Positions 53,345 to 63,811 of a DNA stretch of 64,000 nt are shown in pieces (the first letter of the stretch is position 1; the number at the start of each line of letters is the position of its first letter). This DNA is from Altererythrobacter sp. Its GTDB lineage: Bacteria > Pseudomonadota > Alphaproteobacteria > Sphingomonadales > Sphingomonadaceae. The notes under the pieces are model-generated. The model did not search any database. It was not told where the DNA came from and was given only the letters and a program-made list of their open reading frames with translations. The stretch lies in the NCBI GenBank assembly GCA_016793865.1, contig JAEULJ010000003.1, positions 186,001 to 250,000 on the forward strand, in the 5' to 3' direction. Position numbers and translations under genes: made by a program.

Positions 53345-56061
53345 CAGAATTGGGTTCCTACATTGAAAGAGAAGAGCTTCGTGCGATCGCCCGGCTCCTT
53401 GCGGATGGCATAGGCCAGGTCGATCCTGAGCGGGCCGAAGGGCGAATTCCAGTTGGCCCCGATGCCGATCGAGATACGCGGGCTGGCCGTGTTGCCCAGA
53501 AAGACTTCCTGGAACGGGTCGGTCGAGCGACCGATCGCCAGGTTGTTCGCGCTGGTCAGGCAGGACGGCGGAGCGGGATTGACGGGATTGGTGACGGTGG
53601 TCACGTCGCCCGCCGCCGTCCCTGGCGTACAGATCGCCGTGCCCCCGCCGGGCGGGGTGACCAGCGTTGCGACGTTGACTTGTGTGTAGAGCGCATTGCC
53701 ATTGGCATCGCGGGTAGGGATGAAGATCGTCTGTCCGGGCCGGTTCTGCGTCAGGATCGGCGGCGTCACGCTGAACAGCGCGCCAACGTCCACGAAGATC
53801 GACGGGCGCAGCCCCATCTCGCGCGCACCGGAACTGAGCGGAAGCTCGATCTCGGCGCGACCAAGGTAATAGGCATTGCCGCCGATGGCATCGTCGCCGC
53901 CGCGGCGGCGCTCGGTGATGAGATTGCCCTGCGCGTCATACGGATAGCGCAGCACCCGCGGCCCCACACCGCGGATGAAGAACCCGCGAATCTGCGGCTC
54001 GCCCAGGAAGAAGCGGTCGGTCAGGCGAACATTGTCCTGTCCCGGCTGATCGCGGTCCTCGAAGCTGCGGATCGCGCCGCCTTCGCCCGAAAGCGAGAAG
54101 ATGAAACCGGAACCCAGCGGCCAGAACTGGGCCGCCCGTCCGCGGATGCGGGCGTAGCGAACGTCACCACCCAGGCCCGCGTATTCGGCGGTCACCGCGA
54201 TGGTGCGCCCGCGCGTCGGCCGCACCCGGCTGTCGGTGGTGTCCAGCGCCACCGTCACCCCGAGGATGGAACTCATCCGATTGCCCAGCGCGTCGCACAG
54301 GTACCGCCCCGCAAGCAGCGGGTCGCAGGTCAGCGCCGGCGGGTTGAGCCGGTCGCTGAAGTAGATGCCCTGGTCCAGGGTCACCTTGTCGAAGTTCAGC
54401 GTGTAGCTGCCGATCAGCGAGGCATATTCGGTCAGCGGCACACCCAGCCGCAGCGAGGCGCCGGTGGTCGTCTGCTGGAAGGTCGTGTTGCGCGAATTAC
54501 TCAGGTAATTGAAGTTGTTGAGATCGCGGCGGTAGATGTCGATGCCGGCGGAAATGTTCCGGTCGAACAGATAGGGCTCGGTGAAGCTCGCCTGGATGGA
54601 TTTGGAGTAGCGCGAGTAGTTGGCGCTCAATCCGATGGTCTGGCCGCGCCCGCGGAAATTGCGCTGGCGAATGGAGCCTTGCAGGATGAAGCTCTGGATG
54701 GAGGAGAAGCCAGCCGAGAGCTGGAGTTCGCCGGTGGCCTTCTCCTCGACATTCGCCTCGAGCACGATCCGGTCCGGGGCCGAACCGTCCTTCTGCTCGG
54801 TCTCGAAGTTCTCCTGGAAATAGCCGAGCGACTTGATGCGCGCGGTCGAGCGCTTGACCGACAGCGTGTTGAACGCATCGCCTTCGGCCAGGCGGAACTC
54901 GCGCCGCAGAACCTTGTCCTGGGTCAGCGTATTGCCGTTCACGTCCACCCGTTCGACATAGACGCGCGGCGCTTCCTTGAGGATGAAGCCCACGTCCATC
55001 GTGAGGCTTTCCTTGTTGCGCGAGAACTGCGGATCGACATCGGCGAAGGCATAGCCGAAGGTTCCGGCCAGATCGGTGAACTGCTCCACCGTGTCCTCGA
55101 CCTTCTTGGCATCGTACCAGTCACCGGTCTTCATCGGCAGGTTCTTGGTCATGATCTCGCTGTCGAAGTCGCGAAGCTGGCTTTCGACCTTCACATTGCC
55201 GAACTTGTAGCGCTCGCCCTCCTCGACCACGTAAGTGATGATGAAGTCCTGCTTGTCCGGCGTCAGCTCCGCAACCGCCGAGACGACGCGGAAATCGGCG
55301 TAGCCCTGCGTCAGGTAGAACTGGCGAAGCTTCTGCTGGTCGAAGGCAAGGCGGTCGGGATCGTAGCTGGTGCCCGAGCTGAAGAAGGAGGTCAGGCGCG
55401 CCTCCTTGGTCACCATCTCGCCCTTCAGATCGCCATCCTTGAAGGCCTCATTGCCGATGATGTTGATCTGGCGGACCTTCGACTTGGGCCCTTCCTGGAT
55501 CTCGAACACCACGTCCACGCGGTTCTGCGCGAGCTGCACCATCTTGGGCTCGACGGTAGCGGCGAAGCGGCCCTGGCGCTTGTAGAGTTCGATGATTCGC
55601 GCGACATCGGCGCGCACCTTGGAACGGGTGAATATCTGGCGCGGCGCAAGCTTGATCTCGGGCAGGATCTTTTCCTGCTTGATGCGCTTGTTGCCTTCCA
55701 GGAGGATGCGATTGATGACCGGATTTTCCGTCACCGTGATGGTGACCGCACCATTATCGAAAGCGACGGTCGCGTTCGAGAACAGCTCGGTGGCGTAAAG
55801 CTCCTTGAGCACCTGGTCGCCGGCCGCCTGGTTCCAGGGATCGCCGGCGCGCAGGCGGATATAGCTGAGGATGGTGTTCGGCTCGAGCCGCTGGGATCCG
55901 GCGACGGTGAGCGTCCGCACGGTTTCGCTTGTCGCCGGGGCAGGCGCGGCGACCGGGGCGGGAACGGCCGGCGGAGCGGCCTGCTGGGCGGCAAGCTGCC
56001 CCGGCAACCCGGCCAGGATCGTGCCGGCCATCAACGCCGCCGCGACCCGCGGCTTCGGCAT
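53344..56061 (-). CDS. bamA: outer membrane protein assembly factor BamA
   Basis: A 905-residue outer-membrane insertase: signal peptide (MPKPRVAAALMAGTILAGLPGQLAAQ), an Ala/Pro linker, five POTRA domains, and an Omp85 barrel with IRGF-type motif (PQIRGFFIRGVGP) and terminal phenylalanine (NVGTQF). A TTG at 56103 would add 14 residues before the signal peptide, so I prefer the ATG at 56061. It heads skp and fabZ and follows rseP after 236 bases. Confidence 0.94.
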   Translation of the reverse strand: MPKPRVAAALMAGTILAGLPGQLAAQQAAPPAVPAPVAAPAPATSETVRTLTVAGSQRLEPNTILSYIRLRAGDPWNQAAGDQVLKELYATELFSNATVAFDNGAVTITVTENPVINRILLEGNKRIKQEKILPEIKLAPRQIFTRSKVRADVARIIELYKRQGRFAATVEPKMVQLAQNRVDVVFEIQEGPKSKVRQINIIGNEAFKDGDLKGEMVTKEARLTSFFSSGTSYDPDRLAFDQQKLRQFYLTQGYADFRVVSAVAELTPDKQDFIITYVVEEGERYKFGNVKVESQLRDFDSEIMTKNLPMKTGDWYDAKKVEDTVEQFTDLAGTFGYAFADVDPQFSRNKESLTMDVGFILKEAPRVYVERVDVNGNTLTQDKVLRREFRLAEGDAFNTLSVKRSTARIKSLGYFQENFETEQKDGSAPDRIVLEANVEEKATGELQLSAGFSSIQSFILQGSIRQRNFRGRGQTIGLSANYSRYSKSIQASFTEPYLFDRNISAGIDIYRRDLNNFNYLSNSRNTTFQQTTTGASLRLGVPLTEYASLIGSYTLNFDKVTLDQGIYFSDRLNPPALTCDPLLAGRYLCDALGNRMSSILGVTVALDTTDSRVRPTRGRTIAVTAEYAGLGGDVRYARIRGRAAQFWPLGSGFIFSLSGEGGAIRSFEDRDQPGQDNVRLTDRFFLGEPQIRGFFIRGVGPRVLRYPYDAQGNLITERRRGGDDAIGGNAYYLGRAEIELPLSSGAREMGLRPSIFVDVGALFSVTPPILTQNRPGQTIFIPTRDANGNALYTQVNVATLVTPPGGGTAICTPGTAAGDVTTVTNPVNPAPPSCLTSANNLAIGRSTDPFQEVFLGNTASPRISIGIGANWNSPFGPLRIDLAYAIRKEPGDRTKLFSFNVGTQF

Positions 56062-56297
56062 CAGAATACCCGCGCGCGCGGTCACGAAATCAAATGTCGA
56101 CAAGGAAGTACCCGTCCCTCACATCATGGGTCCCGGAAGTGGGCGCCGCTGCCTGACAGCCGCCCCGCCGGCTAGGCCCGACGGTGAACGCCGCCCTGTG
56201 CCCGAACCTTGGCCAGCAATCAAGCTGTGTGGCTCCGCTATCCCGGTCCGCCCGTGCCCTTTCCCGGTCAGAAAGGGCTGACCGGATCGTTACCGCG

Positions 56298-57425
56298 TCA
56301 ACCGATCAGGCTGACGAGATCGTTAAACGTGACGAACAGCATCAGCATGAGCACGAGGGCGATGCCGCTGCGATACGCCAGCTCCAGACCGCGCGGACCC
56401 ACGGGCTTGCGACGGATCGCTTCCGCCGCGTAGAAAGCCAGGTGCCCGCCGTCGAGACCGGGAATTGGCAAGAGGTTGATGAATGCCAAATTAAGCGAGA
56501 TGAGAGCCACGAAGTTGATGAAGGCCAGCGGTCCGAGGCTGAGCTGCTCGCCCGAGTACTTGGCGATCTTGATCGGGCCACCCAGCTCCTTGACCGAGCG
56601 TTCGCCGGTGGCGATCTGGCCGACGCCGGTCACCATCATGCGGACGATGTCCACGCTGTAGCGAGCCGCCAGAGCCATGCTGGTGAACGGCCCCTGCCGC
56701 TCGAAGGCGAAGCCCGAGCCCGCCGACTGCACGCCCAGCAGCCCGATCCGCGAGACATTGCCGAAGCGGTCCTTCAGCTCGTGGCTGGCGGCGGTGACCG
56801 CCAGCGTGCGCCGCGCGCCATCGCGCTCCACCGTCACCGCCAGCCGCTTGCCGGGGTAGAGCATCACCGCATCCTGCAGCTCGCGGAAATCCCTCATCGG
56901 CTTGCCGTCGATCGCCACGATCCGGTCGCCAACAGCCATGCCCGCCGCCTGTGCGGGCGAGGCCGGCGAGAAGGCCGCCACGGTAAGCTGCCGCTCGGGC
57001 GCGAGCGCGACCGGCTTGCCCACCGCCATGAAGAAGCCGGCGAAGATGGCCAGCGTGACGAGGATATTGGTGGCCGGCCCGGCGGCGACGATGAGCGTGC
57101 GCTGCCACAATTCCGCGTTCTGGAACGTGCCGTCGCGAACGGGCGCGGGTGCGGCCGGGCTGCGGCGGTCGGGCGCGCTCGCCGGGTTCATGTCGCCCTT
57201 GAACTGGACATAGCCGCCCAGCGGCAGCAGCGAGAGCTTCCAGCGGGTTCCGCGCCGGTCGGTGTATCCCGCCAGCTCCCTGCCGAAACCGATCGAGAAC
57301 GCCTCCGCCTGCACCCCGAACAGGCGCCCGACCAGGTAATGGCCCAGCTCGTGCACCGTCACCAGCGGCCCCAGCAGCAGCGGGAAGCCGACGATATACA
57401 TCCAGACGGGGATGGCGGCGTCCAT
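56298..57425 (-). CDS. rseP: site-2 zinc metalloprotease RseP
   Basis: A 375-residue intramembrane protease. VHELGHYLVGRLFGV is the HExxH zinc site in the first helix; a PDZ domain (ASPAQAAGMAVGDRIVAIDGKP) follows, and LLPIPGLDGGH carries the third zinc ligand. It cleaves membrane-bound anti-sigma factors and signal peptide remnants. The start at 57425 is one base from the dxr stop; the longer frame is a dxr shadow. Confidence 0.94.
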   Translation of the reverse strand: MDAAIPVWMYIVGFPLLLGPLVTVHELGHYLVGRLFGVQAEAFSIGFGRELAGYTDRRGTRWKLSLLPLGGYVQFKGDMNPASAPDRRSPAAPAPVRDGTFQNAELWQRTLIVAAGPATNILVTLAIFAGFFMAVGKPVALAPERQLTVAAFSPASPAQAAGMAVGDRIVAIDGKPMRDFRELQDAVMLYPGKRLAVTVERDGARRTLAVTAASHELKDRFGNVSRIGLLGVQSAGSGFAFERQGPFTSMALAARYSVDIVRMMVTGVGQIATGERSVKELGGPIKIAKYSGEQLSLGPLAFINFVALISLNLAFINLLPIPGLDGGHLAFYAAEAIRRKPVGPRGLELAYRSGIALVLMLMLFVTFNDLVSLIG

Positions 57426-57426
57426 G

Positions 57427-58584
57427 TCAGGCAGGCTCCAGCGCTTCGCGCGCCAGCGCCCGCGCGTCCGCATCCACTGCGAGCACGTCCTCCAGCGAGC
57501 GAGGGGCGGGCCGATGGTCGCCCAGGGCGAGAACCCGCTCCACGACAATCGCGATATCGGCGAACCCGATCCGGCCGGCGAGGAAGGCCGCCACCGCCAC
57601 CTCGTTGGCGGCATTGAGCACCGCCGGGGCCGCCCCGCCCGCCTGCGCCGCGTCGCGGGCGATGCGGGTGGCGGGAAAGCGGGCCTCGTCCGGCGCCTCG
57701 AACGACAACGTGCCGATGCCGGCAAGGTCCAGCGGCTCCATCGGCGTGTCCATGCGGCGCGGCCAGGCGAGGCAGCTGGCTATCGGCACGCGCATATCGG
57801 GCGGGCCGAGCTGGGCGAGCGTGGAGCCGTCGCGATATTCGACCATCGAGTGGATCACGCTCTGCGGGTGGACCAGAATTCGCAAGCGGTCCAGCCCGAC
57901 GGGAAAGAGGTGATGCGCCTCGATCAGTTCCAGCCCCTTGTTGAACATGGTGGCCGAATCGACACTTATCTTGGCGCCCATCGTCCAGTTGGGATGCGCC
58001 ACAGCCTCTGCCGGCGTGGCAGCCGCGATCCGCTCCGTGCCCCAGGTCCGGAACGGGCCGCCGCTGGCGGTGAGCGTGATGGCGCGCACATCGGAGATTG
58101 CGTGGCCCTGGAGGCACTGGAAGATCGCGTTGTGCTCGGAATCGACCGGCAGCAGGGTGGCGCCATGCCTTGCCACCGCCGCGGTCATCACCTCGCCGGC
58201 GGAGACCAGTGCCTCCTTGTTGGCGAGCGCGATCGTGCCGCCCTGCTCGATGGCCGCCATTGTCGGGGCAAGACCCGCGCAGCCGACGATGGCCGCCACG
58301 GTCAGGTCCACGGGCCGCGCCGCCGCCTCTACCAGCGCGCTCGCTCCGCCCGCCGCCGCGATGCCGCTGCCGCTCAGCGCCTCGCGCAGGGCCGGCAGGC
58401 AGCTTTCGTCGCTCACCACCGCGATCTCGGCCGCGAACTCGCGCGCGAGCGCAGCCAGCTCGGCAGCGCTGCCGTTCGCGGTCAGCGCCACCACGCGCCA
58501 GTCCGCAAGGTTGCGACGCACGAGATCGAGCGTCGAGGAACCGACCGATCCGGTGGCGCCCAGTATGGTGAGGCTACGCATCAC
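57427..58584 (-). CDS. dxr: 1-deoxy-D-xylulose-5-phosphate reductoisomerase
   Basis: A 385-residue NADPH enzyme, second step of the MEP isoprenoid pathway. TILGATGSVGSSTLDLV is the NADPH loop; PVDSEHNAIFQCLQG and ALTASGGPFR-type segments (TLTASGGPFRTW) form the active site and metal site. Two adjacent ATGs (58584, 58581) are possible starts. Confidence 0.95.
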   Translation of the reverse strand: MMRSLTILGATGSVGSSTLDLVRRNLADWRVVALTANGSAAELAALAREFAAEIAVVSDESCLPALREALSGSGIAAAGGASALVEAAARPVDLTVAAIVGCAGLAPTMAAIEQGGTIALANKEALVSAGEVMTAAVARHGATLLPVDSEHNAIFQCLQGHAISDVRAITLTASGGPFRTWGTERIAAATPAEAVAHPNWTMGAKISVDSATMFNKGLELIEAHHLFPVGLDRLRILVHPQSVIHSMVEYRDGSTLAQLGPPDMRVPIASCLAWPRRMDTPMEPLDLAGIGTLSFEAPDEARFPATRIARDAAQAGGAAPAVLNAANEVAVAAFLAGRIGFADIAIVVERVLALGDHRPAPRSLEDVLAVDADARALAREALEPA

Positions 58585-58590
58585 CCGCCC

Positions 58591-59358
58591 CTACCCCGCA
58601 GGCACCGCGAGCAAGCCGACGATCAGCGCCACCGGCAGCACCCCGTCCACCCGGTCGAACACGCCGCCGTGGCCGGGGATCAGATTGCTCGAATCCTTCT
58701 TGCCCGCCTTGCGCTTGAGCCAGCTTTCGAAAAAGTCGCCCGCCTGGGCCGCCACTGCCAGGACCGCGCCGACCGCACCCCAGAACAGCACCTCGCCGCC
58801 ACTCAGCGCCATGCTTGCCGCGCGGGTCAAGCCGTGGCCGGTGTTGTGTGCAAGGCCCATATAGACCACCAGCCAAAGCGCGCTGCCGGCCATGCCGCCG
58901 GCAAGCCCGGCCCAGGTCTTCGACGGGCTGATGCGCGGCGCGATCTTCGGCCCGCCGATCGTGCGGCCGGCGAAATAGGCGCTGGTATCGGTGAAGATCA
59001 CCGCGCCCACCACCGCGATCAGGTGATAGAGATCCTGCGTAGCCAGCACGAGCGCCGCGCCGCCGATATAGACGGCGCCGGCGGGGATCGCGGCCAGCCG
59101 GTTGATCGGCTTGCGGGTGGCGCGCAGGATCAGCAGCACGAATTCGCCGAAACACACCAGCGCCACCAGCGCGATGAAGGCATCGAGCACCACCCCGCCC
59201 TGCCATGCCGCGAAGGCCGCCACGGCCAGCATCACGACGGCGGAAGCGGCGCGGCGCGGCAGATCGGCGGTGCGCAGCGACAGCGGCAGGTCGACATAGC
59301 GCCGGGCACGCGCCTTTAGCCGGTCGCGCTTGCGCGGCTTCGCCTCAACGCCCGCCAA
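58591..59358 (-). CDS. cdsA: phosphatidate cytidylyltransferase
   Basis: About 255 residues with seven or eight helices, making CDP-diacylglycerol. The C-terminal signature has [25 protein letters not shown], and SPSKTWAG is also typical. There is no ATG in the N-terminal part; a TTG at 59358 with GGGAG 7 bases upstream, overlapping uppS by 14 bases, is the best start. Another TTG at 59400 is possible. Confidence 0.9.
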   Translation of the reverse strand: MAGVEAKPRKRDRLKARARRYVDLPLSLRTADLPRRAASAVVMLAVAAFAAWQGGVVLDAFIALVALVCFGEFVLLILRATRKPINRLAAIPAGAVYIGGAALVLATQDLYHLIAVVGAVIFTDTSAYFAGRTIGGPKIAPRISPSKTWAGLAGGMAGSALWLVVYMGLAHNTGHGLTRAASMALSGGEVLFWGAVGAVLAVAAQAGDFFESWLKRKAGKKDSSNLIPGHGGVFDRVDGVLPVALIVGLLAVPAG

Positions 59359-60031
59359 AGCGCCGCTCCCGCCCCGCGAACTGGTCGAGCGCACCGGCAA
59401 GATGCGCGGGAGTGAAGTCGGGCCACAGCACGTCGAGGAACAGCATCTCCGCGTAAGCGGCCTGCCACAAGAGGAAATTCGACAGCCGCACCTCGCCGCT
59501 GGTGCGGATGAGCAGGTCCAGCGGCGGCAGGCCGGTGGTGAACAGGTGCCGCTCGATCGCCTCGGCGCTCACCTCGCCCTCGTCTGCGGCCATCCGGGCC
59601 GCGCGCGCGATTTCCTGTTGCGAGCCATAGTTCAGCGCCACCGCCACGGTGCGCGTGCCGTTCGCGGTCCGCGCCAGCGCATCTTCCAGAAGCGCCACGA
59701 TATCGGGTGCGAGCCCGCGCCAGTCCCCGATGATCGCCAGCTTCACGCCATTGGCGATGAATTCCTCCAGGTCCGATTTGATGAACCTGCGCATCAGGTT
59801 CATGAGGTCCGAAACCTCGTCCTCCGGCCGCTTCCAGTTCTCCGACGAGAAGGCGTAGAGCGTAAGGCATTCGAGGTCGCTGTCGGCGAGCGAACGCACC
59901 AGCGTGCGGACCGCCTCGACCCCGCGCTGATGGCCGACCACGCGCGGCAGGTGGCGCTGCTTCGCCCAGCGGCCGTTGCCGTCCATGATGATGGCGACAT
60001 GGCGCGCGCGGGTGGCGGGAGTGGAGTTCAT
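59345..60031 (-). CDS. uppS: isoprenyl transferase (undecaprenyl diphosphate synthase)
   Basis: A 228-residue cis-prenyltransferase supplying the lipid carrier for peptidoglycan. [13 protein letters not shown] is the catalytic start and [18 protein letters not shown] the conserved diphosphate site. The start [11 protein letters not shown] at 60031 has GGAGGGG upstream; the frame is open further but that is intergenic repeat. Confidence 0.94.
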   Translation of the reverse strand: MNSTPATRARHVAIIMDGNGRWAKQRHLPRVVGHQRGVEAVRTLVRSLADSDLECLTLYAFSSENWKRPEDEVSDLMNLMRRFIKSDLEEFIANGVKLAIIGDWRGLAPDIVALLEDALARTANGTRTVAVALNYGSQQEIARAARMAADEGEVSAEAIERHLFTTGLPPLDLLIRTSGEVRLSNFLLWQAAYAEMLFLDVLWPDFTPAHLAGALDQFAGRERRFGGR

Positions 60032-60033
60032 CG

Positions 60034-60130
60034 CCCCTCCCCTTCGGGCGAGGGAATGGGGCGGGGAATGTCGGGGCGGCGCTGTGCGGCACAGGCCCCA
60101 CACCCTACCCCTCCCGCGTAGGGGAGGGGC
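60034..60130. repeat. GC-rich intergenic palindromes between frr and uppS
   Basis: CCCCTCCC-GCGTA-GGGGAGGGG at about 60108-60128 and CCCCTCCCCTTCGGGCGAGGG at 60034-60054 are similar hairpin units. Such repeats are scattered through sphingomonad genomes. They may stabilise or terminate the frr message. Confidence 0.45.
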
Positions 60131-60134
60131 ACCA

Positions 60135-60692
60135 TCACTGGGTCAGGATTTCCTTCTCCTTGGCCGCCGCCGCCTCGTCGGCCTGGGCCACGAAGCGGTC
60201 GGTCAGCTTCTGGACCTCGTCCTCGCCGCGCTTGCGCTCGTCCTCGCCGATGTCCTTCTTCTTCTCGTCGTCCTTGAGCGCCTCCATCCCGTCGCGCCGC
60301 ACGTTGCGGATGGCGATCTTGGCGTTCTCGCAATAGGTCCCGGCGAGCTTGGCCAGCTCCTTTCGGCGCTCGGCGGTGAGATCGGGCAGCGGCAGGCGCA
60401 GGGTCTGCCCGTCGATCATCGGGTTGAGGCCGAGGTTCGCCTTGGCGATGCCCTTCTCCACCGCGATCAGATTGGCCTTGTCCCACACCTGCACGCTCAG
60501 CATCCGGGGCTCGGGCGCGGACACGGTGGCGACCTGGTTCAGCGGCATCATCGCGCCATAGACCTCCACCACCACGGGATCGAGCAGGCTGGTGTTGGCG
60601 CGGCCGGTCCTCAGACCCGCGAGATCGCCCTTGAGGCTGTCCACCGCGCCCGCCATGCGGCGCTCGATATCGGCTTTGTCGTACTTGGCCAT
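60135..60692 (-). CDS. frr: ribosome recycling factor
   Basis: A 185-residue protein that splits post-termination ribosomes with [23 protein letters not shown] and the C-terminal [15 protein letters not shown] match the family. Follows pyrH by 24 bases. Confidence 0.96.
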   Translation of the reverse strand: MAKYDKADIERRMAGAVDSLKGDLAGLRTGRANTSLLDPVVVEVYGAMMPLNQVATVSAPEPRMLSVQVWDKANLIAVEKGIAKANLGLNPMIDGQTLRLPLPDLTAERRKELAKLAGTYCENAKIAIRNVRRDGMEALKDDEKKKDIGEDERKRGEDEVQKLTDRFVAQADEAAAAKEKEILTQ

Positions 60693-60716
60693 CGGCCCTC
60701 TCCTGATTGTCCGTTC

Positions 60717-61436
60717 TTATCCGTTCTGAACGATGGTCTGGACGCCCTCGCCCGCCAGCACCCGCGCCAGATTGCCCTTCTCGCGGATAGAGAACACCAC
60801 GATGGGGATGCCGTTGTCGCGGCACAACGCCACCGCGGCGGCGTCCATGACCTTGAGATTGTCTGCGAGCACCTTGTCGTAACTCACGGTTTCGAAACGC
60901 TTCGCACCCGATTTCTTCTTGGGATCGGCATCATAGACCCCATCGACGCTGGTGCCCTTGAGCAGCGCGTCGCACTTCATCTCGGCGGCGCGCAGCGCGG
61001 CACCGCTGTCGGTGGTGAAATAGGGCGCGCCCACCCCGGCGGCGAAGATCACCACCCGGCCCTTCTCGAGATGGCGCTCGGCGCGGCGGCGGATCACCGG
61101 CTCGCACACCTTGTCCATCTCGATCGCCGACTGGACGCGGGTCTGCACGCCGATCTGTTCGAGCGCGTTCTGCATCGCCAGCGCGTTCATCACCGTGGCC
61201 AGCATCCCCATGTAGTCGGCCTGCGCGCGGTCCATGCCCGCCGCCGCGCCCGCCATGCCGCGGAAGATGTTGCCACCGCCGATGACAAGGCAGATCTCGA
61301 GCCCGGTGTCCTTGGCGGCCTTCACCTCCTGGGCGAGGGACATGACGAAGGCGGGATCGATGCCATACTGGCCATCGCCCATCAGCACCTCGCCCGAGAG
61401 CTTCAAAAGCACGCGCTTCATCGGTGGGAGGGGCAT
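60717..61436 (-). CDS. pyrH: UMP kinase
   Basis: A 239-residue amino-acid-kinase-fold UMP kinase: [23 protein letters not shown] and the C-terminal IPIVVFSI segments. The start is taken at [12 protein letters not shown] (61436); MKRVLLK at 61421 is equally possible and neither has a strong ribosome site. Confidence 0.95.
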   Translation of the reverse strand: MPLPPMKRVLLKLSGEVLMGDGQYGIDPAFVMSLAQEVKAAKDTGLEICLVIGGGNIFRGMAGAAAGMDRAQADYMGMLATVMNALAMQNALEQIGVQTRVQSAIEMDKVCEPVIRRRAERHLEKGRVVIFAAGVGAPYFTTDSGAALRAAEMKCDALLKGTSVDGVYDADPKKKSGAKRFETVSYDKVLADNLKVMDAAAVALCRDNGIPIVVFSIREKGNLARVLAGEGVQTIVQNG

Positions 61437-61507
61437 GGAAACTCGCTGGGCTGGGGTTTGCGCGGCCCTACCGCCAAGCTGGCCGGGTGCCAAGGGCGGC
61501 GGACACG

Positions 61508-61540
61508 AAAAGCCCCGCGACGGCGAACCGGCGCGGGGCT
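61508..61540 (-). terminator. intrinsic terminator after tsf
   Basis: AGCCCCGCG and CGCGGGGCT form a perfect 9-bp stem with a 12-base loop; the minus strand then runs TTTT. It separates rpsB-tsf from pyrH. Confidence 0.85.
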
Positions 61541-61559
61541 CTGGATGTGTTTCGCGCGA

Positions 61560-62501
61560 TCAGGCGGCCGGCTGCGGCACGCCCGAGACGGCCGCCACTT
61601 CGGCCGCGAAGTCGGTGACTTCCTTCTCGATGCCTTCGCCGAGCTGGAAGCGGACGTAGTCCTTGAGCACGATGGCCGTGCCCGCGTCCTTGCCGGCCTT
61701 GGCAACCACGTCCGCGATCGGGGTCTTGTTGTCCATCACGAAGAGCTGGCTGAGGAGAGCGTTCTCCTTGGCGAACTTGCCGACCGCGCCCTCGACCATC
61801 TTGGCCTGGACTTCCGCCGGCTTGCCGCTTTCGGCCGCCTTCTCGCGGGCGATGCCGCGCTCGCGCTCGAGCATGGCGGCATCGAGCTGGTCGGCATTGA
61901 GCGCCAGCGGGAATGCCGCGGCGATGTGCATGGCGATCTGCTTGCCCAGCGCCTCGAGCACGGCGGCGTCCGCCTCGCTCTCGAGCGCGACCAGCACGCC
62001 GATCTTGCCGAGGTTCGCGGCGGCGGCGTTGTGCATGTAGGGCACCACGAGGCCCTGCGCGACCGACACCGCCTTGAGGCGGCGGATCTGCTGGTTCTCG
62101 CCGATGGTGGCGATCATGTCGGTCAGCTTGTCCGCGACGGTGCCGCCGGCCGGATAGGGAGCGGCCTTCAGCGAATCGACATCGGCGGCGCCGGTGGTGA
62201 GCGCGGTCTCGGTGACCTTGCGAACGAAATCCTGGAAGCCGTCGTTCTTGGCGACGAAATCGGTCTCCGAATTGACCTCGACGGCAACGCCGCCGGTGCC
62301 CGACACGGCCACGCCGACGAGGCCCTCAGCGGCGGTGCGGCTGGACTTCTTCTGCGCGGTGGCGAGGCCCTTGGCGCGCAGCGCGTCGACCGCGGCCTCG
62401 ATATCGCCATTGGTTTCGGTCAACGCCTTCTTGGCGTCCATCATGCCCGCGCCGGTCTTCTCGCGCAGGGCCTTGATGTCGGCGGTGGTGAAATTCGCCA
62501 T
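61560..62501 (-). CDS. tsf: elongation factor Ts
   Basis: A 313-residue EF-Tu nucleotide exchange factor. [21 protein letters not shown] is the standard N-terminus and [14 protein letters not shown] the core motif. Between rpsB and a terminator, as usual. Confidence 0.97.
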   Translation of the reverse strand: MANFTTADIKALREKTGAGMMDAKKALTETNGDIEAAVDALRAKGLATAQKKSSRTAAEGLVGVAVSGTGGVAVEVNSETDFVAKNDGFQDFVRKVTETALTTGAADVDSLKAAPYPAGGTVADKLTDMIATIGENQQIRRLKAVSVAQGLVVPYMHNAAAANLGKIGVLVALESEADAAVLEALGKQIAMHIAAAFPLALNADQLDAAMLERERGIAREKAAESGKPAEVQAKMVEGAVGKFAKENALLSQLFVMDNKTPIADVVAKAGKDAGTAIVLKDYVRFQLGEGIEKEVTDFAAEVAAVSGVPQPAA

Positions 62502-62607
62502 GGATAATTCCTTCGTGATTCTATGAGATTACGGCGCCGGGCCGCGTCTGGGCCGCCCGGCGCGTAATCGGATCGCGTGTCAGGCGCGTGACGCGCCCGG
62601 CACGGCG

Positions 62608-63411
62608 TCAGGCAGCGGCTTCCTCGCTGGCTTCGACGGCCGGTTCGGCCGGGGCGGCTTCTTCGACCGCCGGTTCCTGGGGAGGCTGCTCCATCGCGCC
62701 GACGTCGCGGCCCGAATCCTGGATGCCTGCGCCGCGGCCCGAACGGGCGGCTTCGCTGACGGCGTCGCAATAGAGCTTCACCGCGCGCGCGGCGTCATCA
62801 TTGCCGGGGATCGGGAAGGCGATGCCGCTGGGGTCGACATTGGTGTCGAGCACCGCAACCACCGGGATGCCGAGCACGCCGGCTTCCTTGATGGCGAGAT
62901 CTTCCTTGTTGGCGTCGATCACGAACATCACGTCGGGAATGCCGCCCATGTCGCGGATGCCGCCCAGGCTCATCTCAAGCTTGTCGCGCTTGCGCGTGAG
63001 GTTGAGCACTTCCTTCTTGGTCAGGCCGCTGGTGTCGCCCGACAGCTTTTCCTCGAGGCTTTTCAGCTCCTTGATGGAATTGCTGATGGTCTTCCAGTTG
63101 GTGAGCATCCCGCCCAGCCAGCGGTGGTTGACGAAGTGCTGGCCAGCGGCGCGCGCGGCCTGGGCGATCGGCTCCTGCGCCTGGCGCTTGGTGCCGACGA
63201 ACAGCACCTTGCCACCGGCGCGGGCGGTATCCTGAATGAAGTCCAGCGCACGCGCGAACAGCGGCACGGTCTGCGACAGGTCGATGATGTGGATGCCGTT
63301 GCGCGCCCCGAAGATGTAGGGCTTCATGCGCGGGTTCCAGCGGTGGGTCTGGTGGCCGAAGTGGGCACCGGCCTCGATCAATTGGTGCATGCTGACGGTA
63401 GGGGCCGCCAT
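62608..63411 (-). CDS. rpsB: 30S ribosomal protein S2
   Basis: A 267-residue ribosomal protein: [17 protein letters not shown] and [12 protein letters not shown] are conserved. An Ala/Glu/Pro-rich C-terminal tail of about 40 residues is longer than in E. coli S2 but common in this group. Start [11 protein letters not shown] at 63411 has AAAGGAA upstream. It begins the core operon. Confidence 0.97.
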   Translation of the reverse strand: MAAPTVSMHQLIEAGAHFGHQTHRWNPRMKPYIFGARNGIHIIDLSQTVPLFARALDFIQDTARAGGKVLFVGTKRQAQEPIAQAARAAGQHFVNHRWLGGMLTNWKTISNSIKELKSLEEKLSGDTSGLTKKEVLNLTRKRDKLEMSLGGIRDMGGIPDVMFVIDANKEDLAIKEAGVLGIPVVAVLDTNVDPSGIAFPIPGNDDAARAVKLYCDAVSEAARSGRGAGIQDSGRDVGAMEQPPQEPAVEEAAPAEPAVEASEEAAA

Positions 63412-63664
63412 AGTGGTATTCCTTTCCGGTTTGACCTCTGGAAGGCAGGAACCCGTTGCTGGCCGAAAGCCGAAGCTCCCGCCCGCATGGGCACCGGTAT
63501 GAGCGCCTTCCATGTGAATTTGCCCGTGGCACGTGCCGCAAGGGCGCGCGAATCCGCGAACGGCGGGGCGCTTAGCGATGTCTGGAGCGAATTGCCAGCC
63601 CCGGATTCACCACCCGTTCGCCGCGCGCGCGACTCGCTTCATGCCGATTTTGCTTGACACATCG
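63412..63664. promoter_or_regulatory. rpsB leader and promoter region
   Basis: No supported gene. The minus strand should carry the rpsB promoter and a 5' leader; a GGCACGTGCC palindrome lies near 63528-63537, possibly part of an S2 autoregulatory leader. Confidence 0.35.
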
Positions 63665-63679
63665 GAACAAATAGTGAAC
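63665..63679 (+). promoter_or_regulatory. LexA (SOS) box of the alphaproteobacterial type
   Basis: GAAC-AAATAGT-GAAC equals GTTC-N7-GTTC on the other strand, the exact LexA consensus of alphaproteobacteria. It starts 6 bases after a TTGACA box (63654-63659), so it occupies the promoter spacer, the normal place for LexA repression. The next gene on the plus strand begins at 63811. Confidence 0.65.
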
Positions 63680-63745
63680 ATTATGCCCATCGCCGGAACT
63701 GATTCGGCGAATCGCAGTTATCCCATCAATCGCGATGTTCCTGTT

Positions 63746-63811
63746 ATGGCCCGCGCCGTCAAGCGCCCGCCAACGGCATGGAACCGCCAGAACGATGAAA
63801 GAAATTTGTGA
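63746..63811 (+). CDS. possible short leader ORF ahead of the SOS-linked gene
   Basis: An open frame ends with a TGA overlapping the ATG at 63811 by one base. In-frame ATGs are at 63683 (too near the predicted promoter) and about 63746. The product would be 21 residues (MARAVKRPPTAWNRQNDERNL). It has no good ribosome site, so it may only be a leader. Confidence 0.25.
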   Translation: MARAVKRPPTAWNRQNDERNL